Source: Rubrimonas sp036788415 (GTDB lineage: Bacteria > Pseudomonadota > Alphaproteobacteria > Rhodobacterales > Rhodobacteraceae). Taken from it: a stretch of DNA of 36,598 nt. Positions 1-7,332 of the stretch are shown piece by piece (the first letter of the stretch is position 1; every line of letters starts with the position of its first letter). The notes beneath the pieces were generated by a model. The model worked only from the letters and a program-made list of their open reading frames with translations. It was not told the origin of the DNA and ran no database searches. The stretch covers positions 1-36,598 of the forward strand of contig NZ_DAIQNN010000029.1 of NCBI RefSeq assembly GCF_036788415.1, given 5' to 3'. Both the position numbers and the translations under genes were made by a program.

Positions 1-2
1 GG

Positions 3-56
3 CAGTCCGGCGGGCGCGGCTTCGCCGCCGACCTCGACGACGAGATCCCGTTCTAG
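3..56 (+). CDS. ssb: Single-stranded DNA-binding protein, C-terminal end only
   Basis: Only the last 17 codons and the TAG stop lie inside the window. In frame 3 they read a Gly-rich stretch followed by the acidic tip DLDDEIPF. An acidic segment ending in Ile-Pro-Phe is the hallmark C-terminus of bacterial SSB, which binds single-stranded DNA and uses this tip to recruit replication and repair partners. The oligonucleotide-binding domain lies upstream of the window and cannot be checked. The call rests on the tail alone, but the tail is very characteristic. Confidence 0.8.
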   Translation, partial: QSGGRGFAADLDDEIPF

Positions 57-170
57 GGACCCCTGCGTCGCCTTGCGGCGTTCACCTCGCGTCGCGGTCA
101 TGCGCAGGCTCGATCCCGCCCCGCACGCGCAGGCGCGCGCGGGGCCCAAAAATGGCGAAGGGAGGCCCGC

Positions 171-1565
171 ATGGCCGCGCAAAGTTTCGACGTCGTCGTG
201 ATCGGCGCAGGTCCGGGCGGCTATGTCTGCGCGATCCGCGCGGCGCAACTCGGGCTCAAGGCCGCAGTGGTCGAGCGCGAGCATCTGGGCGGCATCTGCC
301 TGAACTGGGGCTGCATCCCGACCAAGGCGATGCTGCGCTCCGCGGAGGTGCTGCATCTGATGAAGCGCGCCGGGGAGTTCGGGCTGAAGGCCGAGGGGAT
401 CGGCCATGATCTCGACGCGGTGGTGAAGCGCTCGCGCGGCATCGCCAAGCAGCTCAATTCGGGCGTGGGCCATCTGCTCAAGAAGAACAAGGTCGCCGTG
501 ATCATGGGCGAAGCCCGGCTCGCAGGCCCGGGCGAAGTGCGCGTCAAGACCGACAAGGGCGAGGAGGTCCTGACGGCGAAATCCATCGTGCTCGCCACGG
601 GCGCGCGGGCGCGCGAGCTGCCGGGGCTGGAGGCGGATGGCGATCTCGTCTGGACCTACAAGACCGCGCTCACTCCGCCGCGGATGCCGAAGAAGCTGCT
701 GGTGATCGGCTCGGGCGCCATCGGGATCGAATTCGCGAGCTTCTATCACGCGATGGGCGCCGAGACGACCGTGGTCGAGGTGATGGACCGCATCCTGCCC
801 GTCGAGGACGCGGAGATCTCCGCCTTCGCGAAGAAGAGCTTCGAGAAACAGGGCATCCGCATCCTGGAGAAATCCACGGTGAAGAAGCTCGACCGCAGCC
901 AGGGGAGCGTGGCGGCGCATATCGAGACGGGCGGCAAGACCGTGACGGAGGCTTTCGACACGGTGATCTCGGCAGTCGGCATCGTCGGCAATGTCGAGGG
1001 GCTGGGGCTCGATGCGCTCGGCGTGAAAGTCGAGAAGACCCATGTGGTCACCGACGACCATTGCCGCACGGGCGTTCCCGGAATCTACGCCATCGGCGAT
1101 GTGGCGGGCGCCCCGTGGCTTGCGCACAAGGCCAGCCATGAGGGCGTGATGGTGGCGGAATTGATCGCCGGAAAGCCCGCCCATCCGGTGAAGCCGGAGG
1201 CCATCGCCGGCTGCACCTATTGCCATCCGCAGGTCGCCTCGGTCGGGCTGACCGAGGAGAAGGCGAAGGCGGCGGGGCGCAAGGTGCGGGTCGGGCGGTT
1301 CCCGTTCATGGGCAACGGCAAGGCGCTGGCGCTGGGCGAGGGCGAGGGGCTCGTCAAGACCGTGTTCGACGCCGAGACGGGCGAGCTGCTCGGCGCGCAT
1401 ATGGTGGGCGCGGAAGTGACCGAGCTGATCCAGGGCTTCGTTGTCGCGCGCGGGCTGGAGACGACCGAGGCGGAGCTGATGCAGACCGTGTTCCCGCATC
1501 CGACGCTGTCGGAGATGATGCATGAGAGCGTGCTCGACGCCTATGGGCGGGCGATCCACTTCTGA
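171..1565 (+). CDS. lpdA: Dihydrolipoyl dehydrogenase (E3)
   Basis: A 464-residue flavoprotein disulfide reductase that reoxidises dihydrolipoamide of 2-oxoacid dehydrogenase complexes (or the glycine cleavage system) using NAD+, in the cytoplasm. Visible features are the N-terminal FAD dinucleotide fold GAGPGG (residues 12-17), the redox disulfide C43-x4-C48 in CLNWGC followed by IPTK, a second GSGAIGIEF nucleotide fold near 180, the FAD-binding YAIGDVAG segment near 310, and the C-terminal catalytic HPTLSE (His443, Glu448). Length is normal for the family. The start at 171 is preceded by an AGGGAGG ribosome site at about 160-166. No E1/E2 subunit genes are adjacent, so the partner complex cannot be read from context. 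It follows ssb after a 114-nt gap. Confidence 0.95.
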   Translation: MAAQSFDVVVIGAGPGGYVCAIRAAQLGLKAAVVEREHLGGICLNWGCIPTKAMLRSAEVLHLMKRAGEFGLKAEGIGHDLDAVVKRSRGIAKQLNSGVGHLLKKNKVAVIMGEARLAGPGEVRVKTDKGEEVLTAKSIVLATGARARELPGLEADGDLVWTYKTALTPPRMPKKLLVIGSGAIGIEFASFYHAMGAETTVVEVMDRILPVEDAEISAFAKKSFEKQGIRILEKSTVKKLDRSQGSVAAHIETGGKTVTEAFDTVISAVGIVGNVEGLGLDALGVKVEKTHVVTDDHCRTGVPGIYAIGDVAGAPWLAHKASHEGVMVAELIAGKPAHPVKPEAIAGCTYCHPQVASVGLTEEKAKAAGRKVRVGRFPFMGNGKALALGEGEGLVKTVFDAETGELLGAHMVGAEVTELIQGFVVARGLETTEAELMQTVFPHPTLSEMMHESVLDAYGRAIHF

Positions 1566-1688
1566 CGAAGCGGGCGGCCTGCGACATCGGGAAAAATACG
1601 ATTCCGGAGTGCAGATTGATATGTGTCGCGGACAGTCGGGCGCAGGGGGCGCCGGGCGGGGCTTATCCGGTTTCGGGAGAGTTCGGAC

Positions 1689-1892
1689 ATGTCGATCGAT
1701 CGCGCGGTGATGGCGCTGGCGGGGAGCTTCATCCTCCTCTCGCTTCTGCTGGGGCATTTCGCATCGCCCTGGTTCCTGCTGTTCACGGCCTTCGTGGGCC
1801 TGAACCTGCTTCAGTCGGCCTTCACGGGCTTCTGCCCGGCGGCGATGATCTTCAAGCGGCTGGGGCTGCGCGCGGGGGTCGCCTTCGAGTGA
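1689..1892 (+). CDS. Small inner-membrane protein, DUF2892/YgaP-type
   Basis: A 67-residue protein with two closely spaced hydrophobic segments (about residues 5-23 and 27-45), then a GFCPAAMIFKRLG motif and a short polar tail. The double-helix hairpin with the conserved G-x-CP-A motif matches the DUF2892 family, the membrane domain also found at the C-terminus of the YgaP rhodanese. I chose the ATG at 1689 because a CGGGAGA ribosome site lies 8-14 nt upstream and the protein then begins directly before the first membrane helix. An in-frame ATG at 1623 would add 22 polar, Arg-rich residues that look like chance. Biochemical role is unknown. It lies 19 nt before the VIT-family gene and may be cotranscribed with it. 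Confidence 0.75.
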   Translation: MSIDRAVMALAGSFILLSLLLGHFASPWFLLFTAFVGLNLLQSAFTGFCPAAMIFKRLGLRAGVAFE

Positions 1893-1911
1893 CGCGAAAG
1901 GCCGGGCCGCG

Positions 1912-2649
1912 ATGAGCGGGTCTGGCGCCGCCCGTCGCCTGCGCGCCGAGCACTCGGTCGGTCGGCTTTCGGAGAACCTCCGCGAGATCGTCTATGGCGG
2001 CAATGACGGAATCGTCACCACTTTCGCCGTGGTGGCGGGCTTCGCCGGCGCCGCGATGGGCGAGAACGCGGCCCCGGTGGGCGCAGTCGCGGTGCTGCTC
2101 TTCGGGCTCGCCAACCTGTTCGCCGACGCGACGGCGATGGGCCTCGGCGCGTTCCTCTCCGCGCGCTCGCAGCGCGACGTTTATGCGGCCGTGCGGATGG
2201 GCGAAGTGCGGGAACTGCGTCTGCGCCCGGAGGCGGAGCGGGCGGAGATCCGCGACCTGCTCGCCGAACGCGGCGTGAGCGCGCCCGACGCCGAGCGGCT
2301 GGCCGAGCTCTACCTCCGCTATCCCGACCTCGCCGCCGATTTCATGATGCGCCACGAGATGGGCATGGCCGATCCGGCGGACGAGAACCCGGCGGTGACC
2401 GGCCTCGCGACCTTCGTCGCCTTCCTGCTGTTCGGCTCGATCCCGTTGATCCCCTATTTCCTGCTGCCGCCGGACGCCGCGACGTTCTCGATCTCGGTCG
2501 CCGCGACCTTCGCCGCCTTGGCGTTGCTGGGGCTGGTGCGCTGGCGCATTTCCGGAACGGGGCTGCTGCGCAGCGTCGCCGAGACCATGCTGGTCGGCGG
2601 GGTCTGCGCCGGCGTCGCCTACGCGGTGGGGCTGGCCTTCCGTCTCTGA
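1912..2649 (+). CDS. VIT1/CCC1 family membrane transporter
   Basis: A 245-residue membrane protein of the vacuolar iron transporter family, whose members move Fe2+ or Mn2+ out of the cytosol. The conserved signature VYGGNDGIVTTFAVVAGFAGA starts the first helix (about residue 27), followed by a second helix rich in small residues (FGLANLFADATAMGLGAFLS). A charged cytoplasmic section of about 80 residues with several Glu/Asp carries the family's expected metal-binding region. Three further hydrophobic helices complete the usual five-helix layout. Length fits bacterial members. The start has only a weak ribosome site, consistent with coupling to the small membrane gene 19 nt upstream. The metal specificity cannot be read from sequence. 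A good terminator follows at 2663-2693. Confidence 0.85.
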   Translation: MSGSGAARRLRAEHSVGRLSENLREIVYGGNDGIVTTFAVVAGFAGAAMGENAAPVGAVAVLLFGLANLFADATAMGLGAFLSARSQRDVYAAVRMGEVRELRLRPEAERAEIRDLLAERGVSAPDAERLAELYLRYPDLAADFMMRHEMGMADPADENPAVTGLATFVAFLLFGSIPLIPYFLLPPDAATFSISVAATFAALALLGLVRWRISGTGLLRSVAETMLVGGVCAGVAYAVGLAFRL

Positions 2650-2662
2650 GCGGCCCGACCAA

Positions 2663-2693
2663 GGCGCAAGCCGACTCAAGCGCCGATTTTTTT
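2663..2693 (+). terminator. Rho-independent terminator after the VIT-family gene
   Basis: The arms GGCGC (2663-2667) and GCGCC (2680-2684) form a 5-bp GC stem around a 12-nt loop, followed two bases later by a run of seven T (2687-2693). It starts 14 nt after the stop codon of the plus-strand gene. The stem is short but all G-C, and the T run is exceptional in this GC-rich window. Confidence 0.65.
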
Positions 2694-2699
2694 CGCTTC

Positions 2700-2725
2700 A
2701 AAAACAAAGGTCCCTAGCTAGGGCC
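2700..2725 (-). terminator. Rho-independent terminator for the minus-strand deacetylase-like gene
   Basis: The palindrome CCCTAGCTAGGG (2712-2723), flanked by an extra G-C pair, is followed on the minus strand by TTTGTTTTTG (2708 down to about 2699). It begins 26 nt past the minus-strand stop at 2751. With the preceding plus-strand terminator it makes a back-to-back pair between convergent genes. Confidence 0.6.
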
Positions 2726-2750
2726 GTCGTCTTTCAGGTCGATCTCCACT

Positions 2751-4016
2751 CTAGGGCCGGGTCCCCGGATCGGCGCGCGCGGCGACCGCCGAGAAGGGGG
2801 CTGGTTCCGCGAGGCGGGGCAGCGCCGCCCAGCGCCGCAACGCGAGCTCGGCGGCGGCGGAAGCGGGCAGGATGGCTGCCGCGGCCCCGCCCGCTGCGGC
2901 GGCGCGCTCGGCGGCGCGCAGGACTTCGAGCATCGCCGTCGCGCCGGCCTCGACCGAGGCCTGAATGGCGCGCGGACCCAGGCCGTCCCCAGTCTCCGAC
3001 AGCAGCGCGAACCCCTGCGCCGACAGGGCGCGCGCGGCCTCCACGCCGAGTTCTCCGGACAGGGCCAGACCTGCGGCGGGAAACGACGCGAAGCGCTCGG
3101 GCGCGTCGGCGGCGTCGGCTGCGTCGCCTGCGCGCATTCGCGCCAGCACCTCGAAGCCGGCCCCGCGCGCAGCCCGCGCCCGCTCTTCCGCGCGCAGGGG
3201 AAAGGCGAGGGTGATCGGCGCGCCGACGGCCTTCAGCCCGTCGAGATCGATTTCGGTGCTCTCGACCGCCGTCAGCACGAGCGCGAGGAGGGCCGCGTCC
3301 GGCGTCGACGGCGCGAAGACGGCGGCGTGCGACGCGGCGGGCGGCGCAGCGGCGGATGGCGCGGGCTCGGGCGCCGGCTCCGCCTCGGAGGGCGGCGCCG
3401 GGGCGAGGGGCGGGAGCGGCGCGCTCGACGCCGCCATCGCCGGAGCGACCGACGTCATGGCTGGCGGGGCTGGCGGCGTTTCGGGCGGCGCTGCGAGCGC
3501 CGGCTCCGGCGCGTGCGGAAGCGCGGTCGGCCGCTCGGGGGCCGTCTGCGCCTGAGGCGCGGCGTTGTCGGCGACAGTCGGAGGGACCTCCGTCGGGGCG
3601 GTCTCCGCAAGGTCTGGGTCTTGCTGGGCCGGCGCGGGCGTCGGAATCGCTTCGGGCGCGATCCTCGGGGCCCGTGCGACGTCCTCGACCTCTGGGGCCG
3701 GCGAGGCGACCTCGACCGTTGAAGTCGGCGCGACGACCTCGGCGGTCGGCGCCGGCGCTGGGGCGACGGGGGCCATCAGCGCGGCCTCGGCGTCGGGCGC
3801 GGCGGAAGCCGCTCCGGGGGGGCCGGTCTCCACAGGGCGCGCCTCGGAGGGCACCCGGTCCCGGTCCTCGGCCCCGAGCGACAGCGCCGCCAGCGCCGCT
3901 GCGCTGAGCGTCGCGCCGACCAGAAATCCGGAGAAGAACCCGCCGGGAACGCCCTTCGCGCCGCTCCGCCCCGCGCCGGTCGCCGCGGTCTCCGCTTGCG
4001 CCATCCGATCGTTCAT
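2751..4016 (-). CDS. Divergent polysaccharide deacetylase (YibQ-like), membrane-anchored and degenerate
   Basis: A 421-residue protein: a short cytoplasmic N-terminus, one membrane anchor (about residues 25-47, FFSGFLVGATLSAAALAALSL), a long Ala/Pro-rich periplasmic linker (about 50-235), and a C-terminal domain of about 180 residues. That domain has the shape of the divergent polysaccharide deacetylase family: a first strand ALVLTAV, a GLDALK-like turn, PITLAFPL, and an ARGAGFEVLARM segment equivalent to the family's RAAGHEVLLH. The Asp-rich end of the first strand and the metal-binding His are missing, so catalysis is doubtful. The ATG at 4016 has a GAGGTCGCGAGG stretch upstream. It is divergent from trpG across a 202-nt gap. 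Family call is moderate, as the linker is low complexity. Confidence 0.6.
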   Translation of the reverse strand: MNDRMAQAETAATGAGRSGAKGVPGGFFSGFLVGATLSAAALAALSLGAEDRDRVPSEARPVETGPPGAASAAPDAEAALMAPVAPAPAPTAEVVAPTSTVEVASPAPEVEDVARAPRIAPEAIPTPAPAQQDPDLAETAPTEVPPTVADNAAPQAQTAPERPTALPHAPEPALAAPPETPPAPPAMTSVAPAMAASSAPLPPLAPAPPSEAEPAPEPAPSAAAPPAASHAAVFAPSTPDAALLALVLTAVESTEIDLDGLKAVGAPITLAFPLRAEERARAARGAGFEVLARMRAGDAADAADAPERFASFPAAGLALSGELGVEAARALSAQGFALLSETGDGLGPRAIQASVEAGATAMLEVLRAAERAAAAGGAAAAILPASAAAELALRRWAALPRLAEPAPFSAVAARADPGTRP

Positions 4017-4218
4017 CCTCGCGACCTCTGCTCGCCCGACGCGCTGCGCCGCCTTGACGACGCGCGCGCGCTCGCGCCATCCTTAAGGCCTATAGTTCGC
4101 CCGGCCAACCGGCCCGCGCCCTGCGACGACGCCTCGCCGCCGCGCCCGGGCCCGCGGTCGATGCGGGGTCCCGCATCCTCCGCGCGCGCGGTCGCGCATC
4201 TCCGGAGCCGCAAGGCCG

Positions 4219-4797
4219 ATGATCCTGCTGATCGACAACTACGACAGCTTCACCTACAACCTCGTCCACTATCTTGGAGAGCTCGGAGCCGAGACGGTCG
4301 TGCGCCGCAACGACGAACTGACCGTCGAGGAGGCGCTCGCGACCGCGCCGGACGCCGTCGTGCTCTCGCCCGGCCCCTGCGACCCCGACCGCGCGGGCAT
4401 CTGCCTGCCCCTTGCGCGCGCCTGCGCCTTGTCGCGCATGCCGCTGCTCGGCGTCTGCCTCGGCCATCAGACCATCGGACAGGCCTTCGGCGGCGAAGTT
4501 CGGCGCTGCCGCGAAGTGCTCCACGGCAAGCTGAGCGCGATCCGCCATGACGGAACCGGCCTGTTCGCCGGGCTGCCGCAGGACATGCGCGTGACCCGCT
4601 ATCACAGTCTCGACGTGGCGCGCGACAGCCTGCCCGCCTGCCTGCGGGCCACCGCCGAGACCGGGAGCGGCGTGATCATGGGGCTCGCGCATCGCGACCT
4701 GCCGATCCACGGCGTCCAGTTCCACCCCGAATCCATCGCCTCCGAGCACGGCAAGGCGCTGCTGAAGAACTTTCTCGATCTCGCGGAGGCCGCCTGA
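4219..4797 (+). CDS. trpG: Anthranilate synthase component II (glutamine amidotransferase)
   Basis: A 192-residue class I glutamine amidotransferase that supplies ammonia from glutamine to the chorismate-using partner TrpE. The N-terminus ILLIDNYDSFTYNLVHYL is diagnostic for TrpG/PabA, the nucleophile is Cys80 in GVCLGHQ, and the catalytic His169-Glu171 lie in FHPES. Length is normal. It may also serve p-aminobenzoate synthesis, since TrpG and PabA are not separable by sequence alone, but coupling to trpD favours tryptophan. The stop overlaps the trpD start by one base (TGATG at 4795-4799). No trpE is present upstream. The 202-nt region before it (4017-4218) must hold its promoter; I see no leader peptide with Trp codons. 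Confidence 0.92.
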   Translation: MILLIDNYDSFTYNLVHYLGELGAETVVRRNDELTVEEALATAPDAVVLSPGPCDPDRAGICLPLARACALSRMPLLGVCLGHQTIGQAFGGEVRRCREVLHGKLSAIRHDGTGLFAGLPQDMRVTRYHSLDVARDSLPACLRATAETGSGVIMGLAHRDLPIHGVQFHPESIASEHGKALLKNFLDLAEAA

Positions 4798-5849
4798 TGC
4801 AGGACGCAGCGTCGATCGCGGAGAGCGCGCCGGCCCCGGACATGCGCGCGCTGATCGGGCGCGCCGCCGAAGGCCCGCTCACCCGCGCCGAAGCCGAGGC
4901 AGCCTTCGCCATCATCATGACCGGCGAGGCGACGCCGGTGCAGATCGCGGGCTTCCTGATGGCGCTGCGCGGGCGCGGCGAAGCGGTCGACGAGATCGCC
5001 GCCGCCGCGAGCGTCATGCGCGCGCGCTGCGTGAAGGTGCGCGCGCCCGAAGGCGCGATCGACATCGTCGGGACGGGCGGCGACGGCAGGGGCACCCTCA
5101 ACATCTCGACCGCCGCCGCCTTCGCCGTCGCCGGCGCCGGCGTGCCTGTCGCCAAGCACGGCAATCGCGCGCTGTCGTCGCGGTCGGGCGCGGCGGACGC
5201 GCTGGGCGAGCTCGGCGTGCAGGTGATGGTCGGCGCCGAGGTGGTCGAGCGGGCCATCGAGCAGGCCGGGATCGGCTTCATGATGGCGCCGATGCACCAT
5301 CCCGCGATGCGCTTCGTGCAGCCGGTGCGCGTCGAACTCGGCGCGCGCACGATCTTCAACATCCTCGGGCCGCTCACCAATCCCGCCGGGGTCAAGCGCC
5401 AGCTGACAGGCGCCTACGCCCTGTCGCTGCTGCGCCCGATGGCCGAGACGCTGCGCGCGCTCGGCTCGGAGAAAGCCTGGCTCGTGCATGGCGCCGACGG
5501 CTCCGACGAGCTTTCGATCTGCGGTCCGACTGCGGTGGTGCAGCTCGACGCGGGCGCAGTCACAGATTTCGAGGTGTCGCCGGAACTCGCCGGCCTGCCG
5601 GTCCACCCCTTCGAGGAGATCGTCGGCGGAAGCCCGGCGCAGAACGCGCGCGCCCTTCGCGGGCTGCTCGAAGGCGAGAAATCCGCCTATCGCGACGCGG
5701 CGCTTCTGAACGCGGCGGCGGCGCTGATCGTCGCCGACCGCGCCGCCGACCTCGCCGAAGGCGCGGCGATGGCCGCCGAGAGCATCGACTCGGGGCGCGC
5801 GCTGGAGGCGGTGCGCGGCCTGGCCCGCGTCAGTTCGGGCGCGGCGTGA
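4797..5849 (+). CDS. trpD: Anthranilate phosphoribosyltransferase
   Basis: A 350-residue enzyme that joins anthranilate to phosphoribosyl pyrophosphate, the second step of tryptophan synthesis. The PRPP-binding GTGGDG lies at residues 92-97, then NIST, and the anthranilate-site motif KHGNRALSSRSGAAD starts at 120. The later segment ARTIFNILGPLTNPA is also canonical. Length is normal. Its start overlaps trpG by one base and its stop overlaps the next gene's GTG start (GTGA, 5846-5849), so all three should be translationally coupled. trpC, the usual next gene, is absent; a glycosyltransferase-like gene follows instead. Confidence 0.95.
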   Translation: MQDAASIAESAPAPDMRALIGRAAEGPLTRAEAEAAFAIIMTGEATPVQIAGFLMALRGRGEAVDEIAAAASVMRARCVKVRAPEGAIDIVGTGGDGRGTLNISTAAAFAVAGAGVPVAKHGNRALSSRSGAADALGELGVQVMVGAEVVERAIEQAGIGFMMAPMHHPAMRFVQPVRVELGARTIFNILGPLTNPAGVKRQLTGAYALSLLRPMAETLRALGSEKAWLVHGADGSDELSICGPTAVVQLDAGAVTDFEVSPELAGLPVHPFEEIVGGSPAQNARALRGLLEGEKSAYRDAALLNAAAALIVADRAADLAEGAAMAAESIDSGRALEAVRGLARVSSGAA

Positions 5850-6550
5850 GCCGGCCGGCTCCCCCCTATACGCTCGCGGCGACGAGTTGCGGGCGGCGCG
5901 ACCTGCTCGCCCGCACGCTCGGCTCGCTGCTGCTCCCCCTCGACCGCGCGGCGGAGGCGGTCGTCGCCCGCGTCGCACCGGGCGCGCGGGTGCTGCTCAA
6001 TCCGGGCCGGCTCGGGCAGATGGCCTCGCTCGACCAGCTCGACGGCGAGATCGACACGCCGCTCGCCTTCCATTGCGAAGACGACTGGGAGTTCACCCGC
6101 GACGGCTTCATCGCGGAGTCCTGGGCGCTGCTGGCGGCGTTCCCCGAGATCAGCCTCGTCACCCTGCGCCCGCGCGCCGAGCCCAACCCGCCGGTGCGCG
6201 ACGCGCCGGAACGCGCGCTCGGGGAGCTGCGCTGGTTCCGCGCCGACCCCGTCGCGCATCCGGAGTATTTCTGCCATTCGTTCAATCCGGGCCTGCGCCG
6301 GACGGACGACGCCCGCCGCTTCCCGCCCTTCTCGGCGCTCGGGGCGGAGGAAGATGAGAGCTGGGCCTTCAACAAGGCCGGCTTCGCCAAGGCCTATGTC
6401 GCCGAGCCCGCCGTGCGGCATATCGGCGAGGCGCGCCATCTCGACGATCCGACGCGGCCGCGCCGCGCCCGCGGCCTCGCCGCGCGGCTCCTGCGCCCGG
6501 CGCGCAAGCGCGCCAAGCGGATCGCGCGCGCGTTCGGCGCCGGGCGATGA
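5846..6550 (+). CDS. Glycosyltransferase-like protein (GT-A fold suspected)
   Basis: A 234-residue cytoplasmic protein with no signal peptide. It begins with a strand and the phrase AATSCGRRDLLARTLGSLL, resembling the N-terminal nucleotide-sugar loop of family 2 glycosyltransferases. The run FHCEDDWEFTRDGF (EDD at residues 78-80) sits where GT-A enzymes carry the metal-binding acidic motif. A Glu-Asp-Glu-Ser segment around 170 (GAEEDESWAF) and a basic Arg/Lys-rich C-terminus follow. It starts with GTG at 5846, overlapping the trpD stop by four bases, and its own stop overlaps the next gene (ATGA at 6547). I infer a sugar transferase acting at the inner membrane on a cell-surface glycan. The donor and acceptor are unknown, and no experimentally named relative is recognised. 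Confidence 0.6.
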   Translation: MSRPAPPYTLAATSCGRRDLLARTLGSLLLPLDRAAEAVVARVAPGARVLLNPGRLGQMASLDQLDGEIDTPLAFHCEDDWEFTRDGFIAESWALLAAFPEISLVTLRPRAEPNPPVRDAPERALGELRWFRADPVAHPEYFCHSFNPGLRRTDDARRFPPFSALGAEEDESWAFNKAGFAKAYVAEPAVRHIGEARHLDDPTRPRRARGLAARLLRPARKRAKRIARAFGAGR

Positions 6551-7332
6551 GCCCGGGCCCGGCGCCCGTCTCCTGCTACATCCGCGCCCTGAACGAGGAG
6601 CGGATGATCGGTCGCGTTATCGAGGCGGCGCGCGCGGCGGTCGCCGAGGTGGTCGTGCTCGACAGCGGCTCGACCGACCGGACCTGCGAGATCGCCCGCG
6701 CCGCCGGGGCCCGGGTGATCGCGCAGCCCTGGCTGGGAAACGGCCGCCAGAAGCGGGCGGCGGAGGACGCCTGCGCGCATGACTGGCTGCTCGACCTCGA
6801 CGCCGACGAGGTTGTGACGGACGAATTGGCCGCCGAAATCCGCGCCCTGTTCGCCGACGGGCCGCCCGCGCATGCCGTCTTCGAGCTTCGCCTGCTGACG
6901 CAGCCGCCTTTCGGGCGGCGCTGGGAGCGCGCGGCGGTCGCGTGGCGGCGCAAGCTCTACGACCGGCGCGCGCTGCGCATGCCCGACCATGCCGCTTGGG
7001 ACCAGCTCGAACCTCCGCGGGGCATGAAGATCGGGCGGCTGCGCGGCGCGCTCGCGCATCATTCGTTCCGCGACGTCGAACAGTTCGTGGCCAAGCTCAA
7101 CCGCGTCTCCTCGGTGCGCGCGACCGAGACGCGGCTGCGGCCATTCTGGTCGGTCGCGCTGCGCGTGGTCGCGGCGCCGCCGGTCTATTTCCTCAAGCAC
7201 TGGCTGCAGCGCGGCCTCTGGCGCGAGGGGCTCTACGGCTTCGCGATCGCCGGGGCCTCGGCCTTCGGGCGATGGCTGCGCGACGTGAAGATGCTCGAAC
7301 GCCACTACGCGCGCCGCAGGGACGACCGGTGA
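6547..7332 (+). CDS. Family 2 glycosyltransferase, WaaE/KdtX-like
   Basis: A 261-residue glycosyltransferase. The N-terminal SCYIRALNEERMIGRVIE, then VVVLDSGSTDRT (about 36-46) and LLDLDADEVV (DAD at 85-87), are the nucleotide-sugar and metal-binding motifs of GT2 enzymes. The C-terminal part, with W-R-R-K-L-Y, a HHSFRDVEQF segment and PPVYFLKHWLQRGLWREGLYGF, matches the LPS-core/lipid-linked WaaE/KdtX group, where a C-terminal amphipathic helix holds the enzyme at the inner membrane. The start overlaps the previous stop (ATGA) and the stop overlaps the next GTG. The probable role is addition of a hexose to lipopolysaccharide core or a similar surface glycan; the exact sugar is not readable. 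Confidence 0.85.
   Translation: MSPGPAPVSCYIRALNEERMIGRVIEAARAAVAEVVVLDSGSTDRTCEIARAAGARVIAQPWLGNGRQKRAAEDACAHDWLLDLDADEVVTDELAAEIRALFADGPPAHAVFELRLLTQPPFGRRWERAAVAWRRKLYDRRALRMPDHAAWDQLEPPRGMKIGRLRGALAHHSFRDVEQFVAKLNRVSSVRATETRLRPFWSVALRVVAAPPVYFLKHWLQRGLWREGLYGFAIAGASAFGRWLRDVKMLERHYARRRDDR

Noticed and set aside
1566..1688. An extended start (ATG 1623) for the small membrane protein
   Set aside because: The added 22 residues are Arg/Gly-rich and no ribosome site precedes that ATG, while 1689 has a good one.
2965..3907. Several Ala/Arg/Ser-rich plus-strand frames opposite the YibQ-like gene
   Set aside because: The minus-strand frame has a good ribosome site, a membrane anchor and a recognisable C-terminal domain; the plus-strand frames have none of these.
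4017..4218. Possible trp attenuator before trpG
   Set aside because: No short frame with tandem Trp codons and no terminator-like stem with a T run was found.
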